A program made the position numbers and the translations under genes. Below the pieces are notes generated by a model. It saw nothing but the letters and a program-made list of their open reading frames with translations, was not told where the DNA came from and ran no database searches. From Geopsychrobacter electrodiphilus DSM 16401 (lineage in GTDB: Bacteria; Desulfobacterota; Desulfuromonadia; Desulfuromonadales; Geopsychrobacteraceae): a stretch of 64,000 nt of DNA. How positions within the stretch are numbered: position 1 is the stretch's first letter; every line of letters begins with the position of its first letter. The stretch is taken from assembly GCF_000384395.1 (NCBI RefSeq), contig NZ_ARWE01000001.1:3260501-3324500 (forward strand). The letters are read 5' to 3'. Shown in pieces: positions 33,621-41,694 of the stretch.

Positions 33621-34445
33621 ATGCATAAATGCAAAGATCTTATGCAAGCAACAGCTAGCAAGAAATTAAATTTATTTTTGAGCGAATTTTCTTTAAAAAC
33701 AGATTCATTCCTTAAATTTATTCGTAGCGCACAACTTCATGCTATGGCACTTGGGAGCAATTCATCTGAAAATCAAATACTGAATTTATGGATATCCCTT
33801 GAATCATTAATACCATCAGAGGCTAAAAGTGATTCTACTGCCAACATTGAACATATTGTAAACTCCCTTATCCCATTTTTGAGTATTGGTTATTTTGATC
33901 GCCTTATCAATAATCTTGTAAAAGATTTATTAAGGTGGAATTCTGTTGCAACAAAACAAGCGTTTCGAAATATTAGCGGTACAAAATTTACAGACAAGCT
34001 GCTTAAATTACTAATATTGCCTGAGAATGCAACACATCTGGAAAAGCTAGAATCGAGCTTTGGTGAATTTCATCTCTTGAGAGATCGCATTGAATACTTT
34101 AAGAATATATTGTCTTGTCCTAAAAATGTTTTAAATGCTTTAGATATTCACAGAATACGTCTCGAATGGCAAATCAGAAGAATATATAGAACAAGAAATA
34201 TCATTGTACATAGTGGGAAAACACCTTCTTACACAAATAGCCTGATTCAACATACTCACGACTACCTTGATACTGTCCTTTCACTATTGGTTAAGCTTGC
34301 TACAAAACCAAAAGTCATAGACTCTGTAAGTCAGGGCTTTAAATATTTAGACTTGCAATATACATTTTACTATAAATCATTAAGCAAGAAAGATCTAAGC
34401 TTCAATGAATCAAATATTTCAGAACTAATATTCACAAAAATTTAA
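33621..34445 (+). CDS. C-terminal HEPN-like part of the frameshifted cassette-4 protein
   Basis: 274 residues if started at its first ATG, but there is no ribosome site there and the coding sequence clearly continues from the upstream frame. The C-terminal helical domain contains RIYRTRNIIVHSGKTP with R192-x4-H197 (numbering of this piece), the Rx4-6H motif of HEPN ribonucleases, and a long preceding helix bundle (LNLWISLESLIPSEAKSDS) like the ApeA/HEPN families. HEPN toxins are frequent in phage defence. Whether the split is a mutation, phase variation or programmed slippage cannot be told from sequence alone. Confidence 0.65.
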   Translation: MHKCKDLMQATASKKLNLFLSEFSLKTDSFLKFIRSAQLHAMALGSNSSENQILNLWISLESLIPSEAKSDSTANIEHIVNSLIPFLSIGYFDRLINNLVKDLLRWNSVATKQAFRNISGTKFTDKLLKLLILPENATHLEKLESSFGEFHLLRDRIEYFKNILSCPKNVLNALDIHRIRLEWQIRRIYRTRNIIVHSGKTPSYTNSLIQHTHDYLDTVLSLLVKLATKPKVIDSVSQGFKYLDLQYTFYYKSLSKKDLSFNESNISELIFTKI

Positions 34446-34467
34446 AGTTATTAAAATTCAAAAAAAC

Positions 34468-34528
34468 CCCTAACCATATAATGAAGCGGATGGAATATAG
34501 TTGTGTTGTTCACGAATAACACAGTGGG
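34468..34528 (+). other. attC site C, left half
   Basis: Left core CCCTAAC (34468-34474), exact complement of the GTTAGGG that begins cassette 4; L'' GAAGCGGATG; then a small central hairpin GTGTT/AACAC. The site is cut by the IS30 element at 34529 and resumes at 35643. Confidence 0.82.
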
Positions 34529-35642
34529 TAGATTCATATTGCAAGTGCACCATCTGAAGCCTCATCAAGAACTTCTTGGGGTGTCCGGTAGCCAAGGCAC
34601 TTTCTCGGGCGGTTGTTGATCTTCTGTATCACTTTGGCCAACGCTTTTTCTGATACGCGCTTAAAGTTCATCCCTTTTGGGAAGTAGAAGCGCAGCAAGC
34701 CATTGATGTTTTCATTCGCTCCACGCTGCCAGGCGGAATAGGCGTCGGCAAAGAAAACCTTGAGGCCAGTCCCGGCTTCCAGGTCTTTGAATCGTGAGAA
34801 CTCTTTACCGTTGTCCAGGGTCAGCGTATGGCAAATCCCTTGCGGCAGTGACTGATAAGCCGGAATCGCTGATGCATTGAAGGTCTCGGCTTTTCGGTCC
34901 GGCAATAAAGACGCCATGAGATAGCGGCTTTTGCGTTCAATATGGGTGGCAATAGCGCCTGAACCTCGTCGGCCAAGGACCAGATCTGCTTCCCAGTCAC
35001 CATAGCGACCTCGTTCGGCAACAACCTCAGGCCGCGTTTCAATGCCGACCCTGCCGGGGATGAATCTGCGACCGGCACCGTAGCGTTTCTGCCGTCTGCG
35101 GCACTTATGCCGTCTTCGCAAATGGCGATGCAGGTTGCCACCCTGCTCGGCGTCGAGAAACACCCAGCGGTAAATGGTTTCATGACTGATCCGCATGCGT
35201 TCGTCATGAGGGAACTCTGAACGCAGGCGTTGAGCGATGACTTCTGGCGGCCAGTCTTCCCTGAGTTTGGTATCGATGTACTGAACCAGTGGGGGATGAC
35301 TCTGACGCCGGTAACTTCGCGCTCTATGCCGATTTATTTCAACTTGTCGCTCGATAAAGTAGTACCAGTAAACTCCGCCTGGGTAGGTTGGACCATTACG
35401 CTTGAGTTCACGACTGATGGTCGTGTGGTGTCGTCCCAGGCGACGAGCAATCTCTCGCAAACTGAACTTCGCCACCTTTAAATGGCTGATGACATACCGA
35501 TCTCTTGGAGTAAGATGTGTGTAGGGCATGATGGATTCCTTTCTGGTGTATTGGTTGCTCGCACTTCCAACATTACCAGAAACCCCATCATGTCCTGCTT
35601 TTTAGCCCGTGTTACGGGTGGTGCACTTACGAATAGAATCTA
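34529..35642 (-). mobile_element. IS30-family insertion sequence
   Basis: 1114 bases with terminal inverted repeats TAGATTC-N7-AAGTGCACC at both ends (34529-34551 and complement at 35620-35642). It holds one full transposase gene. It is inserted in the middle of attC site C. No clear target duplication was found next to these ends. Confidence 0.85.
34534..35529 (-). CDS. IS30-family transposase
   Basis: 331 residues. An N-terminal helix-turn-helix (KFSLREIARRLGRHHTTISRELKRN) is followed by the DDE domain: DWEADLVLG (first Asp), TLDNGKEFSRF (second Asp) and AWQRGANENINGLLR (Glu), the IS30 arrangement, and the ending NNRPRKCLGYRTPQEVL. Intact. Confidence 0.95.
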   Translation of the reverse strand: MPYTHLTPRDRYVISHLKVAKFSLREIARRLGRHHTTISRELKRNGPTYPGGVYWYYFIERQVEINRHRARSYRRQSHPPLVQYIDTKLREDWPPEVIAQRLRSEFPHDERMRISHETIYRWVFLDAEQGGNLHRHLRRRHKCRRRQKRYGAGRRFIPGRVGIETRPEVVAERGRYGDWEADLVLGRRGSGAIATHIERKSRYLMASLLPDRKAETFNASAIPAYQSLPQGICHTLTLDNGKEFSRFKDLEAGTGLKVFFADAYSAWQRGANENINGLLRFYFPKGMNFKRVSEKALAKVIQKINNRPRKCLGYRTPQEVLDEASDGALAI

Positions 35643-35692
35643 CCGTGGTACACGCAAGTTAGCGTCGCCACCGCTTATCACTACCGTTGAGG
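35643..35692 (+). other. attC site C, right half
   Basis: GGTACACGCAAGTTAGCGTC, then L' GCCACCGCTTATCAC and TACC, then GTTGAGG (35686-35692). With the left half it makes a site of about 111 bases. The last bases of the core deviate from GTTRRRY and coincide with GGCTGTAGAAAAACCC, which looks like the end of an IS1182-type element, so the core may itself be interrupted. Confidence 0.7.
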
Positions 35693-35759
35693 CTGTAGAA
35701 AAACCCTGAAATTTGTTAGAATGCGGACAGTTTTTGGGATGAAATTCTGGAGGGAAAAC

Positions 35760-35903
35760 ATGCCTCGCTTTACCGAACACAACCAGGGACAAGGGGCCTT
35801 CGTGACGGTTCATTTCGACCGCCAACTGGTTCCCGGCACCTTCGAACACACCCTCAATTATCTGGTTGATCAGAAACTCGACCTGAGCATCTTCCATGAA
35901 AAC
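35760..35903 (+). pseudogene. Truncated IS1182-like transposase (N terminus only)
   Basis: ATG 35760 with GGAGGGAAAAC upstream. Encodes MPRFTEHNQGQGAFVTVHFD, then RQLVPGTFEHTLNYLVDQKLDLSIFHE, the conserved N terminus of IS1182-type transposases, which should continue for about 400 residues. The frame then enters the RAYT element flank and stops at 35939. The rest of the gene is missing. Confidence 0.75.
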
Positions 35904-35907
35904 CGAG

Positions 35908-36635
35908 TTCCGGGGACACCACACTTAATTGATAAATGAATTTGTTGGAGGGGGGGATGGCACGCATTTCCAGAATCGTAGCACCCGGTTTGCCACATCA
36001 TGTGACGCAACGCGGCAACCGTCGGCAAACTACATTTTTTACCGATAACGACTATCGCTCCTATCTTGATCTGCTTGCCGAGTGGTGCGCTGTTCACGAT
36101 GTTTTGGTCTGGTCGTATTGTTTGATGCCAAACCATGTGCATTTGATCGTTGTACCCCAAGCCGAAGATGGTCTTAGGTTGGCTATCGGGGAAACCCATC
36201 GACGCTATTCACGAATGATAAATTTTCGCATGGGCTGGCGTGGCCACTTGTGGCAAGGGCGATTCGCTTCTTGTGCCATGGATGAAAATTATCTGTTGGC
36301 TGCGGCAAGATATGTTGAACGTAATCCGGTTGTCGCCGGGCTTACGAATTCGCCGGGCGATTACCCATGGAGTAGTGCAGGGCATTATCTGGGGAGAAGA
36401 AGTGATCCGCTGATTCAGAAGTCTCCACTTGGGGATTTGGTTGAAGATTGGTCTACGTTTTTAACCCTAGAGGTAGAGGCGGAAAACAGAGCAGCTATAG
36501 GCCGAGGGGAACGATCAGGTCGCCCCCTTGGTTCAACGAAATTCATCGCTGGTCTGGAAGGGGACCTCGGACGGGAGCTGCAAAGACAAAAGCCCGGTCC
36601 CAAACCCAAGGGGATTAAGTGAGGTGTCCCCGGAA
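35908..36635 (+). mobile_element. RAYT element flanked by REP-like inverted ends
   Basis: A Y1-transposase gene is bracketed by TTCCGGGGACACC (35908-35920) and its exact complement GGTGTCCCCGGAA (36623-36635). Related REP-like words occur at 37093 (GAGTCCCCGGAA, then a CCGGAATTACCGG near-palindrome) and, weakly, near 39715. It sits inside the IS1182-like fragment. Confidence 0.7.
35957..36622 (+). CDS. REP-associated tyrosine transposase (RAYT, Y1_Tnp)
   Basis: 221 residues from ATG 35957 (GGAGGGGGG upstream). MARISRIVAPGLPHHVTQRGNRRQTTFF is the family start; the HUH metal motif is MPNHVHLIV; the catalytic Tyr region is AARYVERNPVVAGL, followed by PGDYPWSSAGHYLG. RAYTs are single-strand transposases that act on REP palindromes. 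Intact. Confidence 0.92.
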   Translation: MARISRIVAPGLPHHVTQRGNRRQTTFFTDNDYRSYLDLLAEWCAVHDVLVWSYCLMPNHVHLIVVPQAEDGLRLAIGETHRRYSRMINFRMGWRGHLWQGRFASCAMDENYLLAAARYVERNPVVAGLTNSPGDYPWSSAGHYLGRRSDPLIQKSPLGDLVEDWSTFLTLEVEAENRAAIGRGERSGRPLGSTKFIAGLEGDLGRELQRQKPGPKPKGIK

Positions 36636-36689
36636 TTCCCGGAATTCCGGATTTTTTACCTGCCGAATAGTGACCAATGATAGTCCGCT

Positions 36690-36735
36690 GGTACTTAAAG
36701 TTCGCGTCGCCGCCGCTTATCTAATACAGTTAGAT
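36690..36735 (+). other. attC site D, right half only
   Basis: GGTACTTAAAGTTCGCGTCG, then CCGCCGCTTATCTAATACA and right core GTTAGAT (36729-36735, perfect GTTRRRY). The sequence parallels the right half of site C and site A. No left core (expected CCTCAAC or similar) is found upstream; it was probably lost with the IS1182/RAYT events. Confidence 0.78.
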
Positions 36736-36764
36736 CTCACAACAAAAAAGAGGAAGGAATTAAC

Positions 36765-37067
36765 ATGGCGTTGATAAACTGTCATGAATGCGGAAGAGAA
36801 GTATCCGATAGTGCTTCCTTATGCCCGGGGTGTGGGGCACCAATTCCAACATCTCAGCTAAAAAAGAGCGATAGAGTTCCATATAGTGATCAAGAAGTGG
36901 CGATTATGTTGAGCAAAAAGAAAAAAACGAGCCATATCCTTCACTTGATTCTGTCTGTAATAACCGGCGGCCTCTGGATCATTATTTGGGTTTTGGTGGC
37001 AATTAGTAACTCTTCGGATAATTCGAAAATTGAATCCCAAATTAAAAAGGGCAAAAAAGTAAAATGA
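36765..37067 (+). CDS. Zinc-ribbon membrane protein (cassette 5)
   Basis: 100 residues, ribosome site AGAGGAAGGAATTAAC. The N-terminal zinc ribbon CHECGREVSDSASLCPGCGAPI (two CxxC pairs) is followed by a linker and one membrane segment (about 62-83, HILHLILSVITGGLWIIIWVLVAI) and a basic tail. The zinc-ribbon plus single/double helix layout is common in small bacterial stress or superinfection-exclusion type proteins, but no function can be assigned. The gene begins 35 bases after the attC D core. A clear attC on its right is missing; TTCCAAC at 37070 may be a degenerate left core. Confidence 0.75.
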   Translation: MALINCHECGREVSDSASLCPGCGAPIPTSQLKKSDRVPYSDQEVAIMLSKKKKTSHILHLILSVITGGLWIIIWVLVAISNSSDNSKIESQIKKGKKVK

Positions 37068-37091
37068 GTTCCAACCCGAAAGTACCACCCA

Positions 37092-37115
37092 GGGAGTCCC
37101 CGGAATTACCGGTAT
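37092..37115. repeat. REP-like palindrome
   Basis: GGGAGTCCCCGGAA followed by TTACCGG: related to the ends of the RAYT element at 35908-36635. It lies just after the cassette-5 gene and may have replaced its attC. Confidence 0.45.
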
Positions 37116-37239
37116 TACTTCGGCGCGCGCCCATTTATCCATTGAACTCAAACAGCTCAGCCCATAGTATCAGGGTGGTTCCTTCGCTGCTAAGCTGACA
37201 GGCGCCACGGGCTGGTTACTTCTTGTTTGCGGGATCACG

Positions 37240-38859
37240 ATGTACTGCGATTTTTTTGGTCTCAAGGAGAACCCTTTTTCCATCGCACCCGATCCGCGCT
37301 ATCTCTACATGAGCGAGCGCCACCGGGAGGCCCTGGCCCATCTGCTCTACGGCCTGCAGAGTGACGGGGGGTTCGTCCTGCTGACCGGTGAGGTCGGGAC
37401 CGGCAAGACCACGGTCTGCCGCTGCCTGCTGCAACAGATCCCGGCAAACGTTGAGGTGGCCTTTGTTCTTAATCCGAAACTGACCGCACTCGAGCTGCTC
37501 GCGACCCTCTGCGATGAGCTCAGAATTGATTATCCATCAGGGACAACCAGCATCAAACTACTGGTCGATCGGGTCAACCAGTCCCTGCTGGCCACCCACG
37601 CCGCCCACCGCAAGACAGTGCTAATCCTCGACGAGGCGCAAAACCTTGCGCCAGAGGTGCTGGAACAGATCCGGCTGTTGACTAACCTTGAAACCGACCG
37701 GCACAAGTTGTTGCAGATCATCATGCTCGGGCAGCCGGAACTGCTGGAGATGCTGGCCCGTCCGGACCTGCGCCAACTCGCGCAACGGATTACCGCACGC
37801 TATCATCTGGAACCACTCTCACTATCGGAAGTCAGCGCCTACATCAAACATCGCCTGGCGGTGGCGGGGGTAGAGCATCAGCTCTTCGCCAGCAGCATCC
37901 GCCAGATTTTCCACCTCAGCCATGGCATTCCGCGCCTGATCAACATGCTCTGCGACCGAGCCCTGCTCGGGGCCTACGTACAGGAGCAGGAGGCCGTCGA
38001 CCCGCGGACCCTGCATAAGGCGGCCCAGGAGTTGTTCGGCAGCGGCAAGCCTGGGGCAAAAAAACGGGATCGCTATGGCCGGTGGCTGCTGGTAACACTA
38101 CTGCTGCTACTCGGCGGTGGCGGAGCCCTGGGGCTGCACTTCTATCCCCTGCGAGTCGCGCAGCAACCTCGCACACCAGCGACGCAAACCCTGCCGCTTC
38201 CGCCCGCCGCAACTGCTGCACCCCGTGCCATGGACAGCCTGACCTGGCCCGCTGATTTGCCACAGGAGCAGAGCAAGCGCCTGGCGTATCAGGCGCTGTT
38301 TGCGCGCTGGGGGCTTGAATACAACCCGACTGCGCACGAGCTGGCCTGCCAGTTTGCCGAGCAACAGGGGTTAAAGTGCCTGTTCAAAAGAGGGAATCTG
38401 GGCAGCCTGATCAAACTCAACCGACCCGCCGTGCTCACCCTGCACGATCCCCGCGGCCAGAGTTATTACGCCACCTTAATCACGCTCAACGAAGAGACCG
38501 CCAGCTTCCGCCTCGGGACAGAAACCAGAAGGGTGATGCGGCGCCAGATTGAAGACGCCTGGGAGGGCGAATACGCCCTGCTGTGGCGTGCTCCGGCCTC
38601 TATGCCAAAGCTCTTGCATCCCGGCGACCAGACCCCGTCGGTTATCTGGCTTGACCAAACCCTGGCCCGCATCCTGAACAGACCGCCACAGGTCGAAAAC
38701 CGGCCGCGCCTCGCCGGGGCGCTACTCAAAGAACTGCGCCAATTTCAATCCTCCAGGGGTCTCAGCCCCGATGGCGTAGTGGGAGCACAGACCCTGATTC
38801 AGCTCAACAGCCTGAGCGACAAAAGTATTCCGACACTGAACGCCGAGGGGCCCGAATAG
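37240..38859 (+). CDS. gspA: GspA/ExeA-like AAA+ ATPase with peptidoglycan-binding domain
   Basis: 539 residues. MYCDFFGLKENPFSIAPDPRYLYMSERHREALAHLLYG is the ExeA N terminus. Walker A GEVGTGKTT, Walker B TVLILDEAQNL and sensor region ITARYHLEPLSLSEV lie in the cytoplasmic half, then one membrane segment (about 279-300), a C39-peptidase-like degenerate domain (about 345-445) and a C-terminal PG_binding_1 repeat (LLKELRQFQSSRGLSPDGVVGAQTLIQL). GspA with GspB inserts the type II secretin through peptidoglycan. It is directly followed by gspB; no other secretion genes are in the window. Confidence 0.9.
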   Translation: MYCDFFGLKENPFSIAPDPRYLYMSERHREALAHLLYGLQSDGGFVLLTGEVGTGKTTVCRCLLQQIPANVEVAFVLNPKLTALELLATLCDELRIDYPSGTTSIKLLVDRVNQSLLATHAAHRKTVLILDEAQNLAPEVLEQIRLLTNLETDRHKLLQIIMLGQPELLEMLARPDLRQLAQRITARYHLEPLSLSEVSAYIKHRLAVAGVEHQLFASSIRQIFHLSHGIPRLINMLCDRALLGAYVQEQEAVDPRTLHKAAQELFGSGKPGAKKRDRYGRWLLVTLLLLLGGGGALGLHFYPLRVAQQPRTPATQTLPLPPAATAAPRAMDSLTWPADLPQEQSKRLAYQALFARWGLEYNPTAHELACQFAEQQGLKCLFKRGNLGSLIKLNRPAVLTLHDPRGQSYYATLITLNEETASFRLGTETRRVMRRQIEDAWEGEYALLWRAPASMPKLLHPGDQTPSVIWLDQTLARILNRPPQVENRPRLAGALLKELRQFQSSRGLSPDGVVGAQTLIQLNSLSDKSIPTLNAEGPE

Positions 38860-38862
38860 CCG

Positions 38863-39642
38863 ATGTCTTTTATTCTTGATGCACTCAAAAAATCAGAGCG
38901 CTCCCGCGCGGCCGGGAGCGTCCCCGACTTACAGACAGTCCATAATCCGACCCCAAGCTCAAATCTGAGGGAACGGCGGCAACCTTGGAAATTCTGGCTA
39001 CTGCTGGCTCTGCTGGCCGTTCTGTTACTCAATGCCGGGCTGCTGCTCTGGGGGCCCAAGCCGCTGCAGACCGAAATCAGTGTTACATCCGCCGAGCCCC
39101 CAGCCACGGACAACGACCAACCCACAGCGCCAACCCCACTGACCCAACCTGCACTGCGCGACGTCCCCGCGGCGATGCCGCAAGCACAAACGGACCCGGT
39201 CGCCCCGCATAAGCCCAGGCGACAGGCTAGCCCACAGGTTCTGACGGTAGCGCGAGTGCCTGAAAAAGCCACATCCACCACCCCGCGATTGGAACACGCG
39301 CCTGCTGCATCTGCCGCACCTGCAGCCTCATCAGCGCCAGCGACGCTGACTCCGCCCGCAGGCAACTCCTTACCACCGAGCGAGTTGCCCGCCGCAATCC
39401 GCAGCGAGCTCCCGCTGATAACCATATCGCTTCACTATTACAGCGGCGATCCCCGGGAGCGCATGGCCCGCATCAACAATAAGATTCTGCGTGAAGGGGA
39501 ACAACTCCAGGACGGGCTGGTCCTTGAAGAGATTATTCCGTCCGGGCTCATCTTTTCTTACCGGGGCTATCGCTTCAAAACCGACCGTCACGGCTCGCTG
39601 CGCGATCTGCTCGATGCAGACACCGCCGACCCGATACGGTAA
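38863..39642 (+). CDS. gspB: GspB-like general secretion protein
   Basis: 259 residues. MSFILDALKKSERSR is the GspB/ExeB signature; one membrane segment (about 43-64, WKFWLLLALLAVLLLNAGLLLW) is followed by a long Pro/Ala/Thr periplasmic linker and a C-terminal domain (about 185-255) with ISLHYYSGDPRERMARINNKILREGEQLQDGLVLEEIIPSGLIFSYRGYRF, the T2SSB family. It begins 3 bases after gspA and interacts with it to place the secretin. Confidence 0.9.
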   Translation: MSFILDALKKSERSRAAGSVPDLQTVHNPTPSSNLRERRQPWKFWLLLALLAVLLLNAGLLLWGPKPLQTEISVTSAEPPATDNDQPTAPTPLTQPALRDVPAAMPQAQTDPVAPHKPRRQASPQVLTVARVPEKATSTTPRLEHAPAASAAPAASSAPATLTPPAGNSLPPSELPAAIRSELPLITISLHYYSGDPRERMARINNKILREGEQLQDGLVLEEIIPSGLIFSYRGYRFKTDRHGSLRDLLDADTADPIR

Positions 39643-39705
39643 TACTATTGGCCAGGAGTTCCGAGGAGATACAGGGAAACCTCCATTTTCCCGTTGACTT
39701 TACTT

Positions 39706-39885
39706 ATCATGGATGTCTCCGGAATTTCCATTGCCGTACGGTGGTTGGGTTACCCCGGAGTCGCTATCAGTCGCCACCTGGGTATCGGCCCGCCCGCGGT
39801 CAGCCGCGCCGCTGAGCGTGGCGCGACGATTCTGGCGGCCAATGTGGAGTTAAAGAAAGAGCTTGAACGGACGATAAAGCAATAA
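39706..39885 (+). pseudogene. RAYT transposase C-terminal remnant
   Basis: Encodes VRWLGYPGVAISRHLGIGPP, then AVSRAAERGATILAANVELKKELERTIKQ, the helix-turn-helix tail of long RAYT proteins; the Y1 catalytic part is absent. Upstream bases TCTCCGGAATTTCC and TTCCGAGGAGATACAGG resemble degenerate REP words. Occupies most of the 384-base gap between gspB and the carbonic anhydrase (39643-40026). Two tandem 17-base units (ACGTCCCTTTTGTACAT, 39893-39926) lie just after it. Confidence 0.65.
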
Positions 39886-40026
39886 AGCAACAACGTCCCT
39901 TTTGTACATACGTCCCTTTTATACATATGCTGCAAACATTTTGGTGTGATATCTTGAAGGATCAAATTAACTGACAAGAGTAAATCCATTTCCCGAGCAA
40001 AAAAAGTGTAAGGATAATTAAAAAAA

Positions 40027-40629
40027 TTGAAAACTCTAAAACACTTACTTGATAGCAATTTTGTCTGGGCTGAATCAATCAAGAAAAATGACCCTACGTT
40101 TTTCACTCGGCTATCAAAACAACACTCCCCGGAGTATTTGTGGATTGGTTGCTCAGATAGCCGAGTTCCTGCCAACCAGATTACCAATCTGCAGCCTGGA
40201 GAGGTATTTGTTCATCGTAATATTGCCAATGTTGTCGTACATACAGATCTGAATTGCCTTTCTGTAATTCAGTTCGCGGTTGAGGTCCTTGAAGTAAAGC
40301 ATATTATAGTTTGTGGTCACTATGGATGCGGGGGAATCAAGGCGGCACTGGAAAACCAAGAGCATGGTCTTATCGATAACTGGCTACGTCATGTCAAAGA
40401 TGTCATTCGCTTCAATGAAGCAAAATTTGATGGGCTTACACATAATAAACAGCTAGATTTACTTTGTGAGTTAAATGTAAAAGAGCAAGTCAAAAACATA
40501 TCCAACACCACTATTGTCAAGAATGCATGGAAACAAGGGAAAGAGCTCTCTGTCCACGGTTGGATTTACAGTCTTAAAAATGGAATTTTAAAAGATTTAG
40601 ATACCTGCTTTTCATCAGCAGATTCATAA
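40027..40629 (+). CDS. Beta-class carbonic anhydrase
   Basis: 200 residues from a TTG start with TAAGGA 12 bases upstream. Zn ligands Cys in YLWIGCSDSRVPANQ with the adjacent Asp/Arg dyad, and His/Cys in IIVCGHYGCGGIKAAL; FVHRNIANVV and VHGWIYSLKNG are typical of the Can/YadF group. It catalyses reversible hydration of CO2 in the cytoplasm. Low GC content, the TTG start and the RAYT remnant beside it suggest recent transfer, perhaps from a gammaproteobacterium. The 285 bases after it (40630-40914) hold no recognised feature. Confidence 0.92.
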   Translation: MKTLKHLLDSNFVWAESIKKNDPTFFTRLSKQHSPEYLWIGCSDSRVPANQITNLQPGEVFVHRNIANVVVHTDLNCLSVIQFAVEVLEVKHIIVCGHYGCGGIKAALENQEHGLIDNWLRHVKDVIRFNEAKFDGLTHNKQLDLLCELNVKEQVKNISNTTIVKNAWKQGKELSVHGWIYSLKNGILKDLDTCFSSADS

Positions 40630-40914
40630 ATCTGCAGATAACAAATCGCTGCACCGGTGTTCAAAGTTAAGGGGGTGCGCTTGAGTCAATTGCCAGGCGT
40701 TCGCGTCATAATTGGTGAGGGATCCTTCGACCTTCACCAGTTCAAGTTCGTCAATAAAAATCAGTGATACTTCCCGTATCTCTCCCCAAAAAAAGCCTTC
40801 TTACCTAATCTGGCGAACCAAAGCCGACAGTGTTAATCTTAAAGTTCTGTCGTCCTCACGGCGGGCCATGAGGCCCCTTGTCTAAACCGCCAAACCGCAC
40901 CAGGAGGTCATATT

Positions 40915-41556
40915 ATGGAACAGATCCTGATCTATGGTGACAGCCTCACCTGGGGGATCATCCCCAACACCAGAAATCGGCTGGCCTTCGATAAACGCTG
41001 GCCGGGCGTATTGGAAAATTCCCTCAAGGCACAGGGGAGAAATCTCAGGGTCATAGAAAATTGTCTCAACGGACGCCGCACCACCTGGTCGGACCCGTTC
41101 AAGGACGGACGCGATGGCTCCCAGGGGCTGGCTCAGCTGATGGAAATCTGCTCGCCGCTCAAGCTGGTTATTTTGATGCTCGGGACCAACGATTTTCAGT
41201 CCAGCCACCAGAACACTGCCTGGATGTCGGCTCAGGGCACCGCCAAACTGGTGCAGGTTATCCGCCAGGCGCCGATCGAGCCGGGCATGCCGCTGCCGGA
41301 GATATTGATCGTGGCGCCACCGGTAATCCTGGCCCCGCGAGGCGTGATCGCCAATAAATTTACCGGCGCCGAAACGCGGAGTATCGGTCTGGCAGATGAG
41401 CTGGAAAAAATTGCCCAGCAGCAATCCACCCTGTTTTTCGATGCCGGAAGGGTCACTGAGGCCAGCCTCATCGACGGGATTCACCTGGATGAAGATCAAC
41501 ACCGCACCCTGGGTGAAGCCATCGCAGGTTTTGTTGCGGGAAAGAGCATCATATGA
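40915..41556 (+). CDS. SGNH/GDSL hydrolase (arylesterase-like)
   Basis: 213 residues, AGGAGGTCATATT before the ATG. SGNH blocks: LIYGDSLTWGI (Ser), ENCLNGRRTTW (Gly/Asn region), MLGTNDFQ (Asn), and DGIHLDEDQH (Asp/His). No signal peptide, so cytoplasmic. Close to the arylesterase/acetyl-esterase group that hydrolyses small esters or 7-aminocephalosporanic acetates; the substrate here is unknown. Confidence 0.88.
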   Translation: MEQILIYGDSLTWGIIPNTRNRLAFDKRWPGVLENSLKAQGRNLRVIENCLNGRRTTWSDPFKDGRDGSQGLAQLMEICSPLKLVILMLGTNDFQSSHQNTAWMSAQGTAKLVQVIRQAPIEPGMPLPEILIVAPPVILAPRGVIANKFTGAETRSIGLADELEKIAQQQSTLFFDAGRVTEASLIDGIHLDEDQHRTLGEAIAGFVAGKSII

Positions 41557-41694
41557 CCGCGGTTCACCGCTGGTTAAAGCCCAACTGTCAGAGCCTAACC
41601 TGGACCTGAAGGTTGGATAAATTGAGGGTCGGCAGTTAGTAGCGGATTTCGTGGCAAAACAGATCACTGTCAGCGCCATTTGAGGAGAGAATCA

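Noticed and set aside
39893-39926. Tandem 17-base units (ACGTCCCTTTTGTACAT) as a CRISPR or iteron array
   Set aside because: Only two directly abutting units without spacers; no cas or replication genes nearby.
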